In this document: one piece after another, positions 17,580 to 25,014 of the stretch
Layout: every line of letters starts with the position of its first letter
Position numbering within the stretch: position 1 is the stretch's first letter
DNA from: an uncultured Candidatus Actinomarina sp.
Lineage (GTDB): Bacteria; Actinomycetota; Acidimicrobiia; Actinomarinales; Actinomarinaceae
Direction of reading: 5' to 3'
Assembly (NCBI GenBank): GCA_902604835.1
Contig: CACKZW010000005.1
Coordinates: forward strand, 1 to 64,000
DNA length: 64,000 nt
Position numbers and translations under genes: made by a program
The notes under the pieces: generated by a model
Told to the model about the DNA's origin: nothing
The model's input: only the letters and a program-made list of their open reading frames with translations
Databases searched by the model: none

Positions 17580-18509
17580 ATGAAAATTTTAATATGTGAC
17601 AGCTTAGAAAAAGAAGTCATAAATATTTTTAGTGAAATAGGTGAAGTAACAAACGTTTCTGATAATGAAAATAAAGAAGATGAGATATCTAAAAATATTT
17701 TAGACACAGAAGTAGTTGTGATAAGAAGTGCCACAACAATTACTAAAGAATTGATAAACTCTGCGAAAAAATTAAAAGTAATTGCTCGATGTGGAGTTGG
17801 TGTAGATAATATTGATTTAGAACAAGCCTCTAAAAACAATATTTATGTTACTAATTCTCCAAATGCTAATATCATTTCAGTTGCAGAACTTACAATTGGA
17901 CTAATTATTTCTGCAGCAAGAAATATCCATATATCAAATAACTCACTTAAAGCAGGCGAATGGAACAGACAAAAATTTACTGGCACTGAGCTTTATGACA
18001 AGCAGTTGGGTCTTATTGGATTTGGTAAGGCAGCTAATGAGGTAGCAAAAAGACTTTCTGCTTTTGGCATGAAAATAGTCTTTTACGACCCTTATATTGA
18101 GGAATCTAAAAATGAGGCAACCAAAGTAGATTTAGACCATTTAATGCAAACTTCAGATGTAATTTCTATTCATGTTAATAAAACTAAAGAAACAGAAAAT
18201 TTAATTGATTCTAAATTATTAAATATGATGAAAAAAGGCGGAATCATAGTGAACACATCTCGGGGAGGTATTGTCGACGAGAAAAGTCTTATTGCATTAG
18301 TAGATGATAAAAAAATAATCTTTGGAGGCCTTGACGTTTATGAAAAAGAACCTCCAATAGTTGATGAATTTTTCTCAAATTCAAATATTGTTACTACTCC
18401 TCATCTTGGTGCTTCAACAAAAGAGGCTCAACTAAAAGCAGGTAAACAAACTGCAGAAAATGTAAAAGATATTTTGAATGGTGATCTAAGTAGCGTCATA
18501 AAAAACTAA
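17580..18509 (+). CDS. D-2-hydroxyacid dehydrogenase, short SerA-like (3-phosphoglycerate dehydrogenase)
   Basis: NAD-dependent dehydrogenase, probably making 3-phosphohydroxypyruvate for serine synthesis. The 309 residues hold the substrate domain (GVGVDNIDL, LTIGLII) and the Rossmann domain with GLIGFGKAANEVAKRL near residue 142. Catalytic Arg is in NTSRGGIVDE, Glu in YEKEPP and His in PHLGAST. It lacks the ASB and ACT regulatory domains of long actinobacterial SerA (about 530 residues), so serine feedback through ACT is not expected. Family members of this size can also reduce other 2-oxoacids, including 2-oxoglutarate. Confidence 0.78.
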   Translation: MKILICDSLEKEVINIFSEIGEVTNVSDNENKEDEISKNILDTEVVVIRSATTITKELINSAKKLKVIARCGVGVDNIDLEQASKNNIYVTNSPNANIISVAELTIGLIISAARNIHISNNSLKAGEWNRQKFTGTELYDKQLGLIGFGKAANEVAKRLSAFGMKIVFYDPYIEESKNEATKVDLDHLMQTSDVISIHVNKTKETENLIDSKLLNMMKKGGIIVNTSRGGIVDEKSLIALVDDKKIIFGGLDVYEKEPPIVDEFFSNSNIVTTPHLGASTKEAQLKAGKQTAENVKDILNGDLSSVIKN

Positions 18510-18585
18510 AAAAATAAAAAAACGTTTGTTATAAGATCTAAAAGTAGTGATAATTAAATAACAAATTAGTTGATGCTGGCACCAA

Positions 18586-19491
18586 TTAACTATCTTCTTC
18601 AGATTCTGGAAGTACAGAATATGTATCTATCCCAAATTCTTTTTCAATGATTTCATATATTGGCCATCCGTATGGAACACATCCCATTGTTGATTTACTT
18701 TGTTGCATCATTACTGGTGCAAGCGCATCTTCCTTTGGACATCCAACATGACCCCAACCTAAAATATGTCCAACTTCATGATTTATAAGATATAGCCTGT
18801 ACGTTTCCATATCTGATCCAAAATCAATAGCTCCATTTATCCATCTAAAATAATTGATAACAATTTGTTGTTCATTTCTACATGAGTAGATTCCATTAGT
18901 TTCTAGCGGGAAGCATAACTCATCTGTTTTCTCTGGCGAAGCAAATATGAATTCAAATTCGCTTTCAGAATTATCTACAAGTTGAAATTCTTTATCCGTA
19001 ACTTTAATCCAACCTCTTGAATCATTTAAAATTGATGGAATTAGTTTACCCAAACATTCAACATTTAAACCTAATGAGGAATCAAGTTTGAGACTGAAAT
19101 TTATCTTTTCTTCATTGAAAATAAATAACTCGTATGGCAAAACCCATTCTTCTTGAATATCACCTATTAGATCTTCCTTACATCCTCCCTTTAAATAGTC
19201 ATATGATATTGTCTTACTATTGTTTATCTCTTGATCAGTTGCATATATTACAGTTTGATTTGGTGGAATAGTTGTAGTTGTAGTTGTAGTTGTAGATGTA
19301 GATGTACTTGTAGAGGTTGTATTTTCTGGTTTTAAAGTTGTAGATGTTGATGAGATGGTCGTGCTACTTTGAATTTCATTCTCAATTGCAACCTGTTCAC
19401 TTACAGTATCTCTAAAGAAAATAAAATATGAAAAAGCTGATATCGATATCAAAATTGTTAATAAGACGCCTAATCTCAGATTACTGTTCAT
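18586..19491 (-). CDS. Secreted DUF3152 metzincin-like protein with Thr-rich stalk
   Basis: This 301-residue protein has an N-terminal membrane or signal anchor (about residues 8-26), a Ser/Thr-rich stalk (about 42-75), and a C-terminal DUF3152 domain. The metal-binding motif HEVGHILGWGH puts His238, His242 and His248 with Glu239 in metzincin spacing. It is followed by APVMMQQ, a likely Met-turn, and Cys pairs. DUF3152 is essentially actinobacterial and its substrate is unknown. Function as an active zinc protease is inference from the motif. It is transcribed away from the selenoprotein candidate start, 38 bp downstream of that gene's end. Confidence 0.82.
   Translation of the reverse strand: MNSNLRLGVLLTILISISAFSYFIFFRDTVSEQVAIENEIQSSTTISSTSTTLKPENTTSTSTSTSTTTTTTTTIPPNQTVIYATDQEINNSKTISYDYLKGGCKEDLIGDIQEEWVLPYELFIFNEEKINFSLKLDSSLGLNVECLGKLIPSILNDSRGWIKVTDKEFQLVDNSESEFEFIFASPEKTDELCFPLETNGIYSCRNEQQIVINYFRWINGAIDFGSDMETYRLYLINHEVGHILGWGHVGCPKEDALAPVMMQQSKSTMGCVPYGWPIYEIIEKEFGIDTYSVLPESEEDS
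19270..19320 (-). repeat. Thr/Ser codon repeat encoding the stalk of the DUF3152 protein
   Basis: On the plus strand this is a run of GTTGTA and GATGTA units that encodes about 17 Thr/Ser residues ending in IPP. It is a protein-level low-complexity stalk and resembles those in the proteins at 25015, 36732, 44355 and 45794. Confidence 0.8.
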
Positions 19492-19529
19492 AATTTAATG
19501 TTATATCTCTTAAAACTATCAAACAATAT

Positions 19530-20093
19530 TTATTTCGTTTTATACCCTTTTTTATCAATAAAATTTTCAGGTTCAAGTCCTAAACCATCTGCAACCCTAT
19601 TTATATAATTAAAATAACCAATTATTTGAACAATTTGAGATATATCTTTGTCAGTCAAATCCAGATCTCGTAAAGTTTGAATATCATTTTCGTTAACTTT
19701 ACTTGGTGTTTCTGTAAGTTTTTTTGCAAAGTTACACATTGTCATTTGTGTTTTTGTTAATGAACTTGTACTCCAATCCTCCGCGATTTCATCAACTAAC
19801 TTTTGATTTGTTGTCTCCGACCGGAGATCAAATAAATGTGCTCTTATTCAATATTCACACTCATTCGACATAGATGTTACAACAGCAAGTAACTCACTAT
19901 CGAATCGAGAAATATTTGAATCTCCAAACATAGTAGAACCATATAAATTCATTGAATCTTTCAGAATTTGAGGAGTCTGTGATTGTATAGTGAGAACATT
20001 CCAAATTCTTCCAGCTCTTCGTAATCCTTTTTCATATTCTTTTTTCAGTAAGCCAGATGCCTCATCGAAATTAAATAATTTTATAAATGCCAT
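19530..20093 (-). CDS. AhpD-like peroxidase-related selenoprotein (in-frame TGA read as Sec)
   Basis: The 187-residue product (with Sec) belongs to the alkylhydroperoxidase AhpD / carboxymuconolactone decarboxylase family, peroxidase-related branch. Reading starts at ATG 20093 and meets TGA at 19850-19848. The same frame continues without any shift to a stop at 19530. Around the TGA the protein reads C-E-Y-U-I-R-A-H, which is the family's CxxCxxxH catalytic motif with the second Cys replaced by the TGA. The C-terminal part (FNYINRVADGLGLEPE) is a normal family ending. A hairpin with a GGUC loop follows at SECIS distance. A nonsense mutation is the alternative, but its exact position at the redox residue and the hairpin make Sec more likely. 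Confidence 0.83.
19806..19833 (-). promoter_or_regulatory. Candidate bacterial SECIS hairpin
   Basis: On the minus strand, 14 nt after the TGA, the RNA can fold with an outer 5 bp stem (AUUUG with CAAAU), a small asymmetric internal loop (A opposite CAA), an inner 5 bp stem (UCUCC with GGAGA) and a 4-nt GGUC loop. The loop begins 26 nt after the UGA. GGUC is also the apical loop of the Escherichia coli fdhF SECIS, and the spacing lies in the known bacterial range of roughly 16-37 nt. The bulged U of the E. coli element is not obvious. Confidence 0.72.
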
Positions 20094-20123
20094 AAATAGA
20101 AGTCTTACTTAAAATTATTAATA

Positions 20124-20564
20124 ATGCAATTACCAAGTGAATTAAAGTTAGCGATTGATAACAATGCATTTTGTGCAATCGCCACAAATATTGACGTAAA
20201 CATTATTCAAAACCATCTCATGTGGGTTGATTACAAAGAAAATAAAATTCTTATTAATACTGAACAAGGAAGAAAAAAAACTGAAAATATTCGTATTAAT
20301 CCAAATCTTTCAGTTGTAATATTTCACCCAAGTGAAATGTATTCAAGTTGGGAAATAAGAGGTCTTGTGGAAAATATTATTGATAATGAAAGTGCAAATG
20401 ACCATATAGATTATTTATCCAATCGGTATACAGGCAAGCCGTATAGAAGAAATCCAGGTGTGAGCTGGAATGAGGCAAATATTAAATCTAGAGAAATTTG
20501 GGAAGTAAATCCGGCCAAAGTAATTTCAATGGTTAGACCTCAAGCCAAATCTGACCCTGAATGA
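20124..20564 (+). CDS. PPOX-class split beta-barrel oxidoreductase, probably F420-dependent
   Basis: The 146-residue protein has the pyridoxamine-5'-phosphate-oxidase-like fold: CAIATNIDVNIIQNHLMWVDY, then ILINTEQGRKKTENIRINP, SVVIFHPSEMYSSWEIRG and YRRNPGVSWNEAN. The GRKKTENIR segment resembles the cofactor-phosphate or F420 side-chain binding region of flavin/deazaflavin oxidoreductases (FDOR). cofD and cofE in the same window make F420 plausible; FMN is the alternative. It starts 30 bp from the divergent selenoprotein candidate and overlaps the convergent gene at 20540 by 25 bp. The substrate is unknown. Confidence 0.75.
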   Translation: MQLPSELKLAIDNNAFCAIATNIDVNIIQNHLMWVDYKENKILINTEQGRKKTENIRINPNLSVVIFHPSEMYSSWEIRGLVENIIDNESANDHIDYLSNRYTGKPYRRNPGVSWNEANIKSREIWEVNPAKVISMVRPQAKSDPE

Positions 20565-21187
20565 AATTTTAAAAAAGGACTGTCCTCAAATAATTTACTT
20601 TGCTCATCAGATAAATTCTTTTTTATCATTTCTTCCGCGTCAAAGGTTAAATTACCTCCTCTGGATTCCAAATGTCCAGTTTTTCTAAATATTGTTTCAG
20701 GTATCTTCTTCAAAAATCTTTTAAAACTTTCTTCAGAGATTCTTAGTTTTTTTGCGAGTGTTAGTTCTACTTTTATTGATTCCGGAATTACGTTACATGC
20801 AAATATATAGAGAGACGCAAACATTGACCAATCAATATCACTGATTCTTCTAGATTTTTCAAATATTGTGAAGTCATACTCAAGAAAAGAATCAAAAGGT
20901 GAATAATCAAATGTTGCCTTATCACTTAATTGTTTAAACAAAAATCTATCTAATAATTTAATGTCTAGATTACTCAATGATTGTTCAAGACCTGTTTTTG
21001 ATAAAGATATTTCATCTTGAAGATGATTAATGGAAATACTGTTTATTACAATTTTTCCAAAATAATTTACAATATTTATATCCAAATTTATATTTTTAGG
21101 AATATTGATAAGACCGTCATTATCCTCTTGATTAATTGAAACAGTTAATTCTTCATTTAAATTGAATGTTTGTTTGTTAATTTTCAT
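20540..21187 (-). CDS. Unrecognised 215-residue protein
   Basis: I do not recognise this protein. It has no signal peptide or membrane helix. The N-terminal third is beta-rich with many Asn and Ile. The middle has a tract around SRRISDIDWSMFASLYIFACNV, and the C-terminal part is helical and basic (LAKKLRISEESFKRFLKKI). The helical part has the look of a short helix-turn-helix, but no clear match can be claimed. It is a single gene between the convergent PPOX gene (25 bp overlap) and the tmRNA promoter, and its start lies only 50 bp from the mature tmRNA 5' end. Confidence 0.6.
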   Translation of the reverse strand: MKINKQTFNLNEELTVSINQEDNDGLINIPKNINLDINIVNYFGKIVINSISINHLQDEISLSKTGLEQSLSNLDIKLLDRFLFKQLSDKATFDYSPFDSFLEYDFTIFEKSRRISDIDWSMFASLYIFACNVIPESIKVELTLAKKLRISEESFKRFLKKIPETIFRKTGHLESRGGNLTFDAEEMIKKNLSDEQSKLFEDSPFLKFHSGSDLA

Positions 21188-21200
21188 TTAATATTTTGCC

Positions 21201-21229
21201 TTGGCTAATAACTATTGTAAAGCCATAAT
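21201..21229 (+). promoter_or_regulatory. tmRNA promoter
   Basis: A TTGGCT -35-like hexamer (21201-21206) and a CATAAT -10-like hexamer (21224-21229) are separated by 17 bp. The mature tmRNA 5' end at 21238 lies 8 nt downstream of the -10, as expected for direct initiation there. This is a motif reading only. Confidence 0.6.
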
Positions 21230-21237
21230 AGTGATAT

Positions 21238-21575
21238 GGGGGTGAACTGGCTTCGACTTTGAAGCGAGCCTCTCAGTAGCGAGCTGAGGGTCCTAGGGCC
21301 TCATTAAAAACGTAGGGAAAAAAAGATAACTGCCAAACCTAAATTGGCCGTAGCAGCTTAATTGTTGCTCGTCGACTGCCGGGGTTCCCACCTCGGGTAG
21401 TATCGGCGTCGAAATGTGGGATGCTGAGTTAGGTTACCGACTAACTTTTAAGATTTAAGGTAAAAACTATTGAGAATTTGTTTCTGGTGACTCTCTCAAT
21501 AGTATTTCACCAGATGCGCTCGGAGAAGCTGTTTGGTAGCTTAAAAGGACCGGGGTTCGACTCCCCGCACCTCCA
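21238..21575 (+). ncRNA. ssrA: Transfer-messenger RNA (tmRNA)
   Basis: Rescues stalled ribosomes together with SmpB. The 5' end GGGGGTGAACTGGCTTCGAC is characteristic, and 7 bp pair with CACCTCC at 21568-21574. The T-arm TTCGACT is inside the 3' end. A tag reading frame can be read at 21317-21358, ending in codons for KPKLAVAA and a TAA stop at 21359-21361; the resume codon is uncertain (GAA at 21317 is one choice). The tag ends in VAA rather than the common LAA. The 3' CCA is not encoded (discriminator A is followed by CTA), so it must be added enzymatically. The length of about 338 nt is normal. Confidence 0.95.
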
Positions 21576-21590
21576 CTATAATAAAATGTA

Positions 21591-22778
21591 ATGAGTAAAA
21601 AAAATACATATGATTTTGCAATCATCGGAGCTGGCATTGTTGGGCTGTCTACTGCTCTTCACTTACAAAGACAAAATAAAAGTGTTTTAGTTCTTGAAAA
21701 AGAAAAAAAACCGGGTCTTCATCAATCTGGTAGGAATTCAGGAGTTATTCATTCCGGAATTTATTACAAGCCAAACTCTTCCAAATCAGAACTCTCAATA
21801 AGAGGAAGGAACCTTCTTATTGAATATTTGAATGAGAGAGGTATCAATTATCGTCAAGAAGGAAAGGTAGTTGTTGATAATGATTTAGATAAACTTGAAA
21901 TTTTACAAAGTCGAAGCAAAGAACTTGAGATGGACGGAGTAGATATTGTTCAAGATGATGATTTGTTATCTATTGAACCAAATTCTGTAATTAAAACAGG
22001 TTTATTTGTACCTCAGGCCGGTGTCGTAGATTATGGAGAAGTTGTAAGAACTTATGCTGATGAATTTATTGAATTAGGTGGAAAAATTCAATATATTGAA
22101 GAAATCATAGAAATAGAAAATTTAAATAATGTGAAACAAATTAAGAGTAAAAACAATTCCTTTAGTTGTGAATTTTTAATCAATTGTGCAGGTCTTTTTT
22201 CAGATGAAATAGCAAGAATGGATGGTATGTCTCCAAATGTCAGAATTATTCCATTTAGAGGTGAGTATTACAAAATTAGAAATACGAAAAATGCAATTTT
22301 AAACAACATGATTTATCCACTAGCTGATCCAGATCTACCATTTTTAGGAATTCACCTAACAAAAACAGCTAATGGAGATATTGAGGCCGGTCCAAATGCG
22401 GTTTTAGCTTTTTCAAAAGAGGGATATAAGTGGACAGATATTAATTTTGTCGACTTAACAAAAGTTTTAACCTATCCAGGCATGATTAAGCTCGGAAAAA
22501 AATATTTAAAAACAGGTTTGTCAGAAATGTATAGATCTTTAAATAAAAAAGTATTTGTTAAAGAGATTCAGAAATTAATTAATGGTGTTAGTTCAGAAGA
22601 TATTACCCAAATTCCATCAGGAGTACGGGCTCAGGCAGTTGATGAAGAAGGAAATTTATTAGATGATTTTCTTTTCGAAGAGGGAAGAAGCTCCTTACAT
22701 GTACTGAACTCTCCAAGTCCAGCTGCAACTGCCTCTCTAGCAATTGGTGAATCAATTGCATCTAAAATTTTGAATTAA
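21591..22778 (+). CDS. lhgO: L-2-hydroxyglutarate oxidase
   Basis: FAD enzyme that oxidises L-2-hydroxyglutarate, a metabolic-repair and lysine-catabolism product, to 2-oxoglutarate and passes electrons to the quinone pool or oxygen. The 395-residue protein has the dinucleotide-binding GAGIVGLSTALHL near residue 13 and the diagnostic SGRNSGVIHSGIYY segment near residue 47. Further family features are VPQAGVVDYGEV, IPFRGEYYKI and the C-terminal PSPAATASLAIGE. It starts 15 bp after the tmRNA 3' end, so it may be read by the tmRNA promoter. It overlaps the convergent ABC gene by 4 bp. Confidence 0.9.
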   Translation: MSKKNTYDFAIIGAGIVGLSTALHLQRQNKSVLVLEKEKKPGLHQSGRNSGVIHSGIYYKPNSSKSELSIRGRNLLIEYLNERGINYRQEGKVVVDNDLDKLEILQSRSKELEMDGVDIVQDDDLLSIEPNSVIKTGLFVPQAGVVDYGEVVRTYADEFIELGGKIQYIEEIIEIENLNNVKQIKSKNNSFSCEFLINCAGLFSDEIARMDGMSPNVRIIPFRGEYYKIRNTKNAILNNMIYPLADPDLPFLGIHLTKTANGDIEAGPNAVLAFSKEGYKWTDINFVDLTKVLTYPGMIKLGKKYLKTGLSEMYRSLNKKVFVKEIQKLINGVSSEDITQIPSGVRAQAVDEEGNLLDDFLFEEGRSSLHVLNSPSPAATASLAIGESIASKILN

Positions 22779-24547
22779 TATTTTCTAGTTTTACCTGTCT
22801 GAACATCCCAGAGTTTTGTGTAAACATTATTATTTCCTAAAAGTTGATCATGTGTTCCATTTTCAACTATCTCACCATCTTCTAACACATAGATTAAATC
22901 AGCATTTCTTATGGTTGAAAGTCTGTGAGCAATTGCAATAACAGTTCTACCTTCTTTTAAAGTTTCCAGTGATTCTTGTATTGCCGCTTCGGTTTCATTA
23001 TCTACTGCTGATGTTGCTTCATCAAGAATAAGTATTTCAGGATTTTTAAGGATTGCTCTGGCAATTGAAATTCTTTGCCTTTGTCCACCTGAAAGCTTTT
23101 GACCTCTTTCCCCGACTATTGTGTCTTCTTTATTTGGAAGATCATTGATAAAGTTATCTGACTCTGAAAGCCTTGCTGCATTCCAAACTTCTTCACTGTT
23201 TGCTTCGATATTTCCATATGCAATATTTTCAAAAACACTTCCCTCGAAAAGAAATACATCTTGGCTTACAAGCCCAATTTTGTTTCTTATGCTTTCTAAC
23301 GACAATGATTCTATTTCATGTTCATCAAATAAAATTTTTCCAGAATTCTTTTCATAAAATCTCAAAATTAATTTAATTAAAGTTGATTTACCTGAACCTG
23401 TACTTCCAACTATCGCAGTTGTTTTTCCCTTTTCAATTTCGATATTTATATTTTTTAAAACTGGAAAATCTTTTACATATTCAAAATTTAAATTCTCAAA
23501 ACTAATTTTATTTTTAAGTTCTAATAATTCTTTTTCACCATCATTAATGGTTGGATTTGTATCTCGTAGATTCATTATTCTTCTGAAAGATGCCATAGCT
23601 TTTTGAAATGAGTCAAAAATCATACCTAATTCCGTAAGAGGCCAAAGCAATCTTTGGGTAATGAAAAGCATAACTGAATACATACCAACTTTTATCTGAC
23701 CATCAAGTGCGAGAAACCCACCAATTAATAATGTTGCCGTAAATCCGAATAATATAGCCACTCTTATTATTGGTATGAATGCTGCTGATAATTTAATAGC
23801 ATCATAATTTGCAGTCTTAACCTCATCTGAAGCTGAATCTATTCTCTTATATTCTTTTTTCTCTCGATTGAAACTTTTAACTGTCAAGATTCCAGTAATG
23901 GAATTAGATAAATGTGCATTTAATGATTCAACATTATTTCTTATTTTTGAATATCTTTCCCCAATTCTTTGAACAAACTTGTAGGAACCAAAAACGATAA
24001 CTGGAATTGGAATGAAAGCAAATATTGCAACAAGAGGTGAGATGTAGAGAAAGGTTGCACCAATGACAATTACTGTTGTTGCTGTTTGAATCAATCTGTT
24101 TGCGGCCTCATTTAAAAAATTCTCCATTTGATTAACATCATCGTTAAGTATTGCCATCAACCTTCCAGATGATTTATTTTCAAAAAAAGATAAATCTAAA
24201 TCTAATGTTTTATTAAACGTCTCTGTTCGCATTGAATGTTGAAGGTCTTGAGCTATATTTCTCCATGTAACTGCTGCAACATAGTCAAAGATTGATTCGA
24301 AGCCCCAAATTACAAACGTAATAAAAGCAAGAATAATTAATTGCTGTCTTCTGTCCTCAAAACCAAAATTTCCGATAAAAGATTCTGATCCCTCAACAAC
24401 AATATCTATAGCGATACCAATTAAAACAGGAGGAGCGAGGTCAAATAGTTTATTTAGAATTGAGTAAATTATTCCTCTTTTGACTTTTGCTTCGTTCTCT
24501 TGGGCATATTTATAGAGATCTTTTAAATTATTCTGTTTCATTATCAA
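22775..24547 (-). CDS. ABC exporter half-transporter (MsbA-like, type IV exporter)
   Basis: This 590-residue fused membrane/ATPase protein has a six-helix membrane domain in residues about 20-315 and a nucleotide-binding domain from about 345. Walker A is GSTGSGKST, the signature is KLSGGQRQRISIARA, Walker B is ILILDEATSA and the H-loop is AIAHRLST. It is probably a homodimeric exporter of lipids, peptides or drugs; the substrate cannot be inferred. It is followed in the same direction by nothing within the operon, while mscL lies 6 bp upstream and is likely cotranscribed. The start is ATG at 24547 with a second ATG two codons later. Confidence 0.87.
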   Translation of the reverse strand: MIMKQNNLKDLYKYAQENEAKVKRGIIYSILNKLFDLAPPVLIGIAIDIVVEGSESFIGNFGFEDRRQQLIILAFITFVIWGFESIFDYVAAVTWRNIAQDLQHSMRTETFNKTLDLDLSFFENKSSGRLMAILNDDVNQMENFLNEAANRLIQTATTVIVIGATFLYISPLVAIFAFIPIPVIVFGSYKFVQRIGERYSKIRNNVESLNAHLSNSITGILTVKSFNREKKEYKRIDSASDEVKTANYDAIKLSAAFIPIIRVAILFGFTATLLIGGFLALDGQIKVGMYSVMLFITQRLLWPLTELGMIFDSFQKAMASFRRIMNLRDTNPTINDGEKELLELKNKISFENLNFEYVKDFPVLKNINIEIEKGKTTAIVGSTGSGKSTLIKLILRFYEKNSGKILFDEHEIESLSLESIRNKIGLVSQDVFLFEGSVFENIAYGNIEANSEEVWNAARLSESDNFINDLPNKEDTIVGERGQKLSGGQRQRISIARAILKNPEILILDEATSAVDNETEAAIQESLETLKEGRTVIAIAHRLSTIRNADLIYVLEDGEIVENGTHDQLLGNNNVYTKLWDVQTGKTRKY

Positions 24548-24553
24548 TTAATG

Positions 24554-24961
24554 TTACTTTGTTTGAAGGTTATTTATTCCGTCTCTTATTTCTTTCAAAA
24601 GCGTCACCTCTTTTGATTCTGTTGCAACGACTTCATCATTCTCTTCATCGTCAACCATATCCTCAAAATGATTGTATGCTTTTATAACTAAAAACATCAC
24701 AAACGCAATGATGAGGTAATTAATTATCTCCCCTAAAAAAGCTCCAAAGCTTCCAGATTGCAATCCTGAGTTTGGATCAACATCACCAAAAAGGCCAAGA
24801 TTATCAAGATTTGGCAAATTAATTATTAATCCAATTAGTGGTTCAATTAATTTTTTTGTAAATACATCCACTAATGATTTAAAAGATGCACCCATAACAA
24901 ATGCAACTCCAAGCTCAACAACATTACCTCTATTGATAAAGTTTCTAAATTCTTTTATCAT
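24554..24961 (-). CDS. mscL: Large-conductance mechanosensitive channel
   Basis: Forms a pentameric membrane channel that opens under hypo-osmotic tension. The 135-residue protein begins MIKEFRNFINRGNVVELGVAFVMGASF, with helix S1, the conserved pore-lining region, then TM1 and the second helix near residues 70-95. The C-terminal cytoplasmic helix includes KEVTLLKEIRDGI, the usual bundle sequence. It lies 6 bp upstream of the ABC exporter on the same strand and 53 bp from the divergent lipoprotein gene. An AGGAGG-type ribosome-binding site sits just upstream of its ATG. Confidence 0.94.
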   Translation of the reverse strand: MIKEFRNFINRGNVVELGVAFVMGASFKSLVDVFTKKLIEPLIGLIINLPNLDNLGLFGDVDPNSGLQSGSFGAFLGEIINYLIIAFVMFLVIKAYNHFEDMVDDEENDEVVATESKEVTLLKEIRDGINNLQTK

Positions 24962-25014
24962 GATTCCTCCTATTTGTATCTCAATAATTAAGATTACAAT
25001 TATTCTTAAATCCT

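Noticed and set aside
18525..18565. Inverted repeat TTTGTTAT / ATAACAAA as a terminator between the convergent SerA-like and DUF3152 genes
   Set aside because: Only 8 A/T-rich base pairs with a loop of about 25 nt and no T-run; too weak to claim.
19530..20093. The AhpD-like gene as a pseudogene with a nonsense mutation, or two small genes
   Set aside because: The TGA falls exactly at the second redox-active Cys of the family motif, the frame is unbroken on both sides, no other lesions are seen, and a SECIS-like hairpin follows. Selenocysteine explains all of this at once.
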